Shown: positions 7,896 through 13,306 of the stretch, in pieces
How the letters are laid out: each line of letters begins with the position of its first letter
Position numbering within the stretch: position 1 is the stretch's first letter
DNA from: Cyclostephanos tholiformis
Taxonomy: Eukaryota; Bacillariophyta; Thalassiosirophyceae; Thalassiosirales; Thalassiosiraceae
Length of the DNA stretch: 13,306 nt
Direction: 5' to 3'
NCBI GenBank assembly: GCA_036939975.1
Contig: JALLPB010000732.1
Location: 1-13,306, forward strand
Made by a program: the position numbers and the translations under genes
The notes under the pieces: model-generated
Seen by the model: the letters and a program-made list of their open reading frames with translations, nothing else
The model's database searches: none
What the model was told of the DNA's origin: nothing

Positions 7896-8171
7896 ATGAA
7901 AGGCTTTGATGCAAATCCTCCCTTTTTTTTCTCAGACGAATTTAATTGCGTGCCCCCCAATTTGATCTTTCCAAGAAGGGCTTACATCCCCAAGACACAT
8001 TTTCCTCGAGGGTTGGCAAACCATGTCCAACTGCATCAGCATATGGCTGAAATGGATAAAGTGTGCAGATATGAATTTAGACAACAGAGCCATCATTATT
8101 ATCAAACCCCCTTGGAGGAAGTCATTCTTTTATGGAATAGATGCATCTACACTGAAAAAACAGAAAGATGA
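7896..8171 (+). CDS. Small hypothetical ORF (91 residues)
   Basis: An ATG-initiated ORF (MKGFDANPPFFFSDEFNCVP...) of mixed, non-repetitive composition with aromatic and Pro-rich patches, then HQHMAEMDKVCRYEFRQQ and a basic end. I do not recognise a family. An A at -3 relative to the ATG is favourable for eukaryotic initiation. It ends about 265 bases before the stop of the large minus-strand gene, with which it converges. It may be a fragment of a mobile-element protein or a chance ORF. Confidence 0.3.
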   Translation: MKGFDANPPFFFSDEFNCVPPNLIFPRRAYIPKTHFPRGLANHVQLHQHMAEMDKVCRYEFRQQSHHYYQTPLEEVILLWNRCIYTEKTER

Positions 8172-8435
8172 CTGGGAAATGATCAGTACATTCGGACAGT
8201 AGAAGATAGTAGATATCTTCATTGTTTTATTTTCGCTATTCATATGAGCATGGCATGCATATTATTTCACGATATTCTATAAAGAGCACATTCAAACATA
8301 AAAAAACATCCAATCGCGGGACAGGATAGTTGTAAATATCCGTTCTCGGGATTAATTCTCACGAGAGAGATCGAGAGTATGTAGCTCAACGAGAAGAGAA
8401 TCTTCTCTAAATCTGGCGACACGATATCATACTTT
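8172..8435. other. 3' flank of the large surface-protein gene
   Basis: No gene is visible. This holds the presumed 3' UTR and terminator region of the minus-strand gene that stops at 8436. A short inverted repeat (AGAGAA-TC-TTCTCT, about 8395-8408) is the only structure I noted, and I cannot identify a polyadenylation site with confidence. Confidence 0.35.
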
Positions 8436-11400
8436 TTATGGACTTCGTTCTTCACGAAAACGCTGACGAGCTTCCTTTATACGTTGCAATAAACTTACAA
8501 CGAGAGGTGCCCCACGGGGGGGTTCATCGCGTTCCTCCTCAAATTCATCATTGCACGCGGGGCTTGGGACCTGCCCTTTGCTTCTATAATTCGACATGAT
8601 TTTCCCATAAGCTACCTTCGGCGCTCTAGGAAAAGCGACGCAAAATATTAATTTCAATAGCAGCAAAGCGCAGCCAAATGAAAATGCAACGATTAAACCC
8701 TTAGACGCTCCACTTTCCGCATTCATTGCGTATTCAGTCTCTGCTGATAATACCAAAGCATCTGGATCGGGTCCAAGGTAGGATGTGGCTGAAAGCTCTG
8801 GAATCAACTCTAAGAAAATGTTTTCTCTGAAGGCGTCCGACAAAATCGTGAGCATGTCAGCGCGGACTTTTAAAATTGGCACACCAATAGAAGTTACTAG
8901 AAGCTTGGTATTCAGAATTGCACATTCCTGCGCTTGAGATGACGTAACTGGATCACAATTAGCTGTAGCGGATTGGGAGCACATGATATTGAGAATCACA
9001 CAACTTCGAATGTTGATTAAAGGTAAGGAGCATAGTGAAAACGAGTAAACTTACAAATTGATGTTACTTTCCCATACTCTGGGTAACGAATTCTGACCAC
9101 ACCCACGTCACCAAGTATTTCTCCCCCTCTTGTTCTCAATGGCACTGCCTGTGCCTCGCCCTCCCCGGAACATCTCAACATAGATGTTGCCAAAAGGTCG
9201 AGAATAAGACTCTCAATTTCATCAACGAAAGTATCGTCTTCAGAATTAGACTCCACACCATACACGAATGACACTTCAAACTCCTTTGAGGCCTCACGAG
9301 ATATCGATTTTAAGTTATCGTTGCAGTGCCGTTCATTCGCCTCAGGATCAATCATACGTGTTTTTGCGTCAAATATGTCATCCGAGAGAGTTGGACTCGA
9401 GGTTAGTGCGGTTGGTACTGTGGGAACAGGTGCAGAGGATCCACTCATGGGAGGCAAGGTGGGTGCTTTAGAAATGGGTACACCACTTCCTCCACTCGAT
9501 GGTGGCTTGGAGGCTCCCAATGTCGGACTTCTTGTTGATCCAGGAACGCCAGTACTCGTGGGCATCGATGGTGTCAATGTACCCATCCCATCACCATCTG
9601 TGGGTGATGCCGTTGCCGTGGGTGTAGTGGGAGAGGGTTCCATAGTTCGTCCACTTAATGGTGGCCTTGAGACTCCCAATGTCGGACTTGTTGTGGATCC
9701 AGGAACACCTGTGCTAATGGGCATCGATGGTGTACCCGTTCCGTCACTTATTGCTGGTGACAGCGTTGTACCTGGCGGCAATGTGCCCGTACTTCCATTT
9801 GCTTGTGACGGTGACGGCGTCGTACCTGGCGGCAACGAGACTCCCAATGTTGGACTTCTTGTTGATCCAGGAACAACTGTGCTAATGGGCATCGATGGTG
9901 TACCCGTTCCGTCACCTATTGCTGGTGACAGCGTTGTACCTGGTAGCAACGTGCCCGTACTTCCATTTGCTGGTGACGGCGTCGTACCCGGCGGCAACGA
10001 GACTCCAAATGTTGGACTTCTTGTTGATCCAGGAACACCTGTGCTAGTGGTAATCGATGGTGTACCCGTTCCGTAACCTATTGCTGGTGACAGCGTTGTA
10101 CCTGGCGGCAATGTGTCTGTACTTCCATTTGCTGGCGGTGGCGTCGTACCAGGCGGCAATGAGGCTCCCAACGTCGGAGTTGTTGTGGATCCAGGAACGC
10201 CAGTACTATTGGGCATCGACGGTGTCAATGTACCCTTCCCATCACCGGTAGGTGATGCTGTTGCCATTGCTGTGGGTGTAGTGGGAGTAGGTGCAGCTGT
10301 ACTTCCGCTTGCTGGTGGCATGGATCCTCCTAATGTCGGAGTTGTTGTAGATCCAGGAACGCCAGTACTAGTGGGCATTGACGGTGTCAATGTACCCTTC
10401 CCATCACCAGTGGTGGGTGATGTTGTTACCACCGTGGGTGCAGTGGGAGAAGGTCCCGGTGTTCCTCCACTTGCTGGTTGATTTGAGGCTCCCAATGTCG
10501 GACTTATTGTGGATATCATTTCAGTGTCAGCCGTGGTAGGGAGCGAACTAGATATCGTCGAGAATGTCGGTGTAGTAGTCAAAGAACTGCGTGACGTTGT
10601 TGGGATGAAAGATTCAGATAGTGTTGGTCTGCCTGTGGGCAAAGCCTCCTCGATAATTGGTGATGACGTGGGAGAAATCTTAACACGACTCGTGCAATAC
10701 AAGCTGTCAAACACCGATGCAACATCATCATCATCACCTTTTGGGGGCGTCTTTAAATAGTTGTTGATGTAGTCTTCCCTGAATTCCATCGCCGAGAATG
10801 GAAGGGAAATAACCAAGTCATCATCGGGGACAGGACCGACTATCTGGTATGTTATTTCTAGGTAGTTGGTTAGTGCCAATGGTGGATCAGAGCTGCTAGC
10901 TACACATGGTTCGTTGACGTCAGTGGACGCTTTGAGACTACGACCGTGACGATCGAGATCATTGTTTGGTATAGCGAATTCGGGAAGGTAGTATTCGTCA
11001 TCATCCCTCGTTGTGTATGTGCGAACTAAATCCGCCGCGTTCAGGGAGGATTCGTCGCTTCCTTTCCTGCCTTTACCTTCCTTTTTCCTATTGCCGTTAC
11101 CTAGAAATTCCTGATCAACAACCTTCACGACCACCCTGACGTCCTTTATCTCACTCTTAATGGCATCCAATAGCCCGCTGTTATCATCGACCTTATTGTA
11201 AAAATCCTCGATGTATGATGCAGTTTGAGTTTGATAGTGTTTTTTCTGCTTCCTGTTCAACAAAGTGTCGTCGAATTCTCCAAAGAGCGACATTTCCATC
11301 TCTCTCTTGTCGTCCACTTCTACCGCTTCTGCAGTGGGTTCGGGCGTTCCGGCCGCGGTTGGTGCCTCTGAATTGGCTGGAGAAGAAGTCGGGGTGGATG

Positions 11401-12151
11401 AATCCTCTCCCATCGAAGAATATGTCGGATTTTTTGTTGGCATTATGGTCGTATTGTTTGCCTCGCCCTTGTCATCAGTTGTCAGATTGTAGGTGGGTGT
11501 AACCGTTGTTACGTCAACTGTTTGCGATGTTGGCGTGTACGTTGGGATATTAGATATCATGACCGAAGCCGTTGGAATGATCGATGCCACGTTCGAAGCC
11601 ATAACTGACGATCCAAATGACGGTGGAGATGATGGCATTTCAGTTGGTTTGAATGAAGGATAATTTGTTGGCATTATTGTCGTTGGTGATACAGTAGGTG
11701 AGCTCGTAGGCGCAGCTGATGGTGAGACCGTCGGTGATCCCGTTGGATTCGATGTCGTTGGTTGAGCAGTAGTTGGACTCGTTGTTGGTGGATCAGTCAT
11801 TGGAGCCATTGATGAAATAGGTACAATAGGACTCGTCGTTTGTTGAGATGTGGTAGGTAAGTATATGATAATAACTTGTTGGCTTTGTTCTTCGTTTTTA
11901 ACTGACTTCGCGGATTTACCGATACTACTCTTGCCAGATTTGCCGAGTTTCCTTGCCCCTTGCGTCTGCGATTTCTCTTCCCTCATCTTAGCCACCAAGC
12001 GAAACCGTTCTCGACTGGACGCGCCTCTGGCCTCTCGCGAAGTCGACGATGCCACAGTTGCGCTCCTCGCGGCAATAATTGCCGCGTTCACGTTGTTGGT
12101 CATCAAAGGACATGAAGTAGCGGCGACGATCGCCAGAGGTATCCACTTCAT
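8436..12151 (-). CDS. Large Pro/Thr/Ser-rich type I membrane (cell-surface/wall) protein, two exons
   Basis: The coding sequence is complement(join(8436..8962,9055..12151)), about 1207 residues. Residues 1-23 form a signal peptide (MKWIPLAIVAATSCPLMTNN...). Residues 40-90 are basic. Residues 100-275 are a mucin-like stalk full of PTxSPT motifs. Residues 285-487 look folded (TQTASYIEDFYNK, DVRVVVKVVD, LEITYQIVGP, LPFSAMEFRED). Residues 490-920 are a second stalk encoded by a 162-bp minisatellite. Residues 925-1115 are a second folded module with Cys at 943, 994, 1035 and 1046. A transmembrane helix spans about 1121-1143 (GLIVAFSFGCALLLLKLIF), followed by a 64-residue charged tail. The layout predicts a secreted, heavily O-glycosylated ectodomain anchored in the membrane, a common diatom pattern possibly tied to wall or adhesion. 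That role is inference. The gene appears intact. The start is the first ATG giving a signal peptide; a tiny upstream exon is possible. Confidence 0.85.
8963..9054 (-). other. Predicted 92-nt GT-AG intron
   Basis: Exon 1 ends ...ACATCAATTT at 9055, followed by a consensus donor GTAAGT (9054-9049). The acceptor is CCGCTACAG ending at 8963. Removing this segment joins residue 1032 to S-NCDPVTSSQA in frame and avoids the TAA at 9019-9017. The nearer AG (CGAAG, at 9004) gives the wrong phase and an immediate TGA. Without splicing, the protein would lose its transmembrane anchor, so differential retention would give a secreted form ending YAPYL. Confidence 0.8.
9494..10501 (-). repeat. 162-bp coding minisatellite (54-residue units)
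   Basis: In the protein, units begin TPSMPTSTGVPGST and run 54 residues: 589-642, 643-696, 697-750, 751-806 (two extra residues, SQ) and 807-859, with partial units at both ends. Two variants exist. One has LPPGTTPSPANGST and TLPPGTTLSPAIGDGTG. The other has PP-SGS followed by PTTPTA-ATASPTGDGKGTL. The order along the protein is second, first, first, first, second. Copies are near-identical at DNA level, implying recent expansion or homogenisation. Confidence 0.85.
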
Positions 12152-12154
12152 GAT

Positions 12155-12243
12155 CTATTGCGCGATGCTTATGCCCACCCCAGGGGGAGAACCATAATAG
12201 TGTTGTGACGAGATTATTTGGGGGAACTCACGAAAATGTCCAT
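12155..12243 (-). other. Possible upstream micro-exon (12243-12232) and 77-nt intron (12231-12155)
   Basis: Reading the minus strand, ATGGACATTTTC (12243-12232) is followed by a good donor GTGAGT. An acceptor CGCAATAG ends at 12155, just before ATC-ATG of the main start. Splicing would add M-D-I-F-I ahead of MKWIPLAIV in phase and lengthen the signal peptide. If transcribed and unspliced, this stretch is simply 5' UTR. Only splice-site quality and phase support it. Confidence 0.3.
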
Positions 12244-12571
12244 GTCGTCTGTATCTCCTCACTCTCGCTTCTACCATGGTCACGTATGTTCTCGTATTAG
12301 GATTTCTACTGATTCCTCCATAACTTTTAGATATTTTAATTGAACGGAGTATTTCATTTTTTTTGGCTTTCTCGCCTTGGGTTTTGGGCTGCTTAATAGT
12401 CTGGGCGGTTGATGATCACTCCACACCCTCGCCCTGTGGCTCCTTAGCTCGTCCAACTTCTATTATGTGCCAAGGCATTCCTGGCCGTTGTTCGTGTTAG
12501 CTCTTAGTGGAGATTTATCACTGATCATAAAAAAAATCGCCCTCCCAGTCAGGGGCAAAGCGAATGTTCAA

Positions 12572-12620
12572 GGAGGGGGGGGGGAGGGGGGGGGGGGGGA
12601 AGGGGGGGTGGTGGTGGAGG
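12572..12620 (+). repeat. Poly-G tract (G10-A-G14-AA-G7) with G-quadruplex potential
   Basis: Runs of 10, 14 and 7 consecutive G (12575-12584, 12586-12599, 12602-12608) are followed by TGGTGGTGGAGG. This easily meets the four-G-run rule for a G-quadruplex on the plus strand, the non-template strand for a plus-strand transcript. It lies about 420 bases upstream of the minus-strand gene's start. Run lengths this long are prone to assembly error. Confidence 0.8.
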
Positions 12621-13184
12621 TGATGAAGGTAGTTGACAAAGGGTAGAAATGCGTCTTTGGTCATCAATGCATTCAGAAAAGTTGTTGGTGGGCACGTTGT
12701 CATGGTAATGAGCGTGCTGATGTCGGAGAAGGATAAATCCGACAATCAAAATAAGGTGGAAGGTATAAGGGGAGAGACATGGCAGTGTGATAGGACACTA
12801 TAGGAACGGACACCACACAGGATGACCCGATGTGATGCGACAAGAAGAGGGAGGCGGCAGAGCACTGGCACATAAAAATCAGCCGACGATGGTATGCCGG
12901 GTTGATGGGGTGGGCAATGGAGAGGTGAGTGCAAAGGGAGTGAAGAGGGAAAGGGAAAGAATTAGTGGGGGAGGAGTAGTGCGAAGCTATTATCGACGAA
13001 GCAGAGGGGAGGAACAGGATGATGATAGTAATGACAGTCCCCCTGTTGAAAAAATGACAATCAACTAGATGGGAAAATCGGGGAGGATAGGTGGTTTGGA
13101 GAAGAGGATGGGGAGAAGGTGAGAAAGAGTTGTTTATCACAATCTTCTCAACCACTCTGGCCACAGCCTCCCTCTAGACTTGCC

Positions 13185-13200
13185 ATATGCCATGGCATAT
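13185..13200. repeat. 16-base perfect palindrome
   Basis: ATATGCCATGGCATAT is self-complementary, and with one bulged base the symmetry extends to GCC...GGC on both sides (13182-13204). It is isolated, with no second copy in the window, so its meaning is unknown. Confidence 0.5.
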
Positions 13201-13306
13201 TGGCGGGAAAGTTATCTCGCTAAATGTTGTGATTCGCTAATTAGCCAATCACTGATGTAAGTGGGAGACAGACAGTCCCCCGGGGTCAAGATGGCTGCTA
13301 GCCACA

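Larger units (their letters stand above)
12244..13306. other. 5' flank of the surface-protein gene; no supported gene
   Basis: About 1.06 kb with no ORF that looks coding. Long minus-strand ORFs here (for example 13164-12700) are Pro/Ser/His-rich translations of purine-biased DNA. It contains the poly-G tract (12575-12608), a purine-rich GA stretch (about 12905-12985) and a 16-base palindrome (13185-13200). A promoter for the gene starting at 12151 should lie here, but I see no convincing core element. Confidence 0.4.

Noticed and set aside
9321..10481. Long plus-strand ORFs with repeated GVDG/VPVPS segments
   Set aside because: They are antisense frames of the 162-bp minisatellite in the minus-strand gene; period and boundaries match it exactly and they have no independent coding signature.
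12700..13164. Minus-strand ORF of about 154 residues
   Set aside because: Composition is Ser/Pro/His/Tyr-rich as expected from reading purine-biased DNA on its complement; no domain, signal peptide or gene-like codon pattern.
13225..13250. CCAAT box (AGCCAATCA) as a promoter element
   Set aside because: A single short match about 1.1 kb from the nearest supported start, with no accompanying core promoter signal.

Overview
The window looks like nuclear DNA of a stramenopile alga, most likely a diatom. Three things point there: a large secreted protein full of Pro-Thr-Ser repeats of the kind diatoms encode in many copies, a GT-AG spliceosomal intron of about 92 bases, and Mutator-like (MULE) transposon debris with a SWIM zinc finger. 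No bacterial operon signals, tRNA or rRNA genes are visible. The species assignment is inference from protein style; no database was searched.

Layout. Bases 3-1551 (+) are the C-terminal half of a dead MULE transposase. After one frameshift near base 110 it stays in a single frame for over 1.4 kb, interrupted only by stop codons. A degenerate 66-bp (22-codon) repeat at 1631-1774 continues its 3' end. Converging on it from the other strand is a disrupted gene (1761-3916, -) with two 79-residue basic repeats at its N-terminus and a C-terminal HxD...H...R pattern typical of 2-oxoglutarate/Fe(II) dioxygenases. The pair, transposase and oxygenase tail to tail, resembles the two-gene convergent layout of MuDR elements and is the most interesting candidate system here. 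Bases 4214-4905 are a mosaic of direct and tandem repeats with five copies of the palindromic core TAATATTAC. Bases 4927-6293 (-) are a second decayed gene whose C-terminus also looks like a double-stranded beta-helix oxygenase (HVDND ... PHCIS). Bases 6303-7388 are low-complexity and tandem-repeat DNA. Two weak small ORFs lie at 7542-7769 and 7896-8171.

The right half is dominated by one apparently intact gene (12151 to 8436, -). It has two exons and encodes about 1207 residues: a signal peptide, a basic stretch, mucin-like Pro/Thr/Ser stalks separated by folded modules, one transmembrane helix and a charged cytoplasmic tail. Its second stalk is encoded by a 162-bp minisatellite. A very small upstream coding exon is possible at 12232-12243. 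The remaining 1.1 kb is its 5' flank, with a striking poly-G tract at 12575-12608 and a purine-rich stretch, and no gene I can support.

In short, the left 6.3 kb is a transposon graveyard with possible oxygenase cargo, the middle is repeat-rich intergenic DNA, and the right is a cell-surface or cell-wall protein gene.
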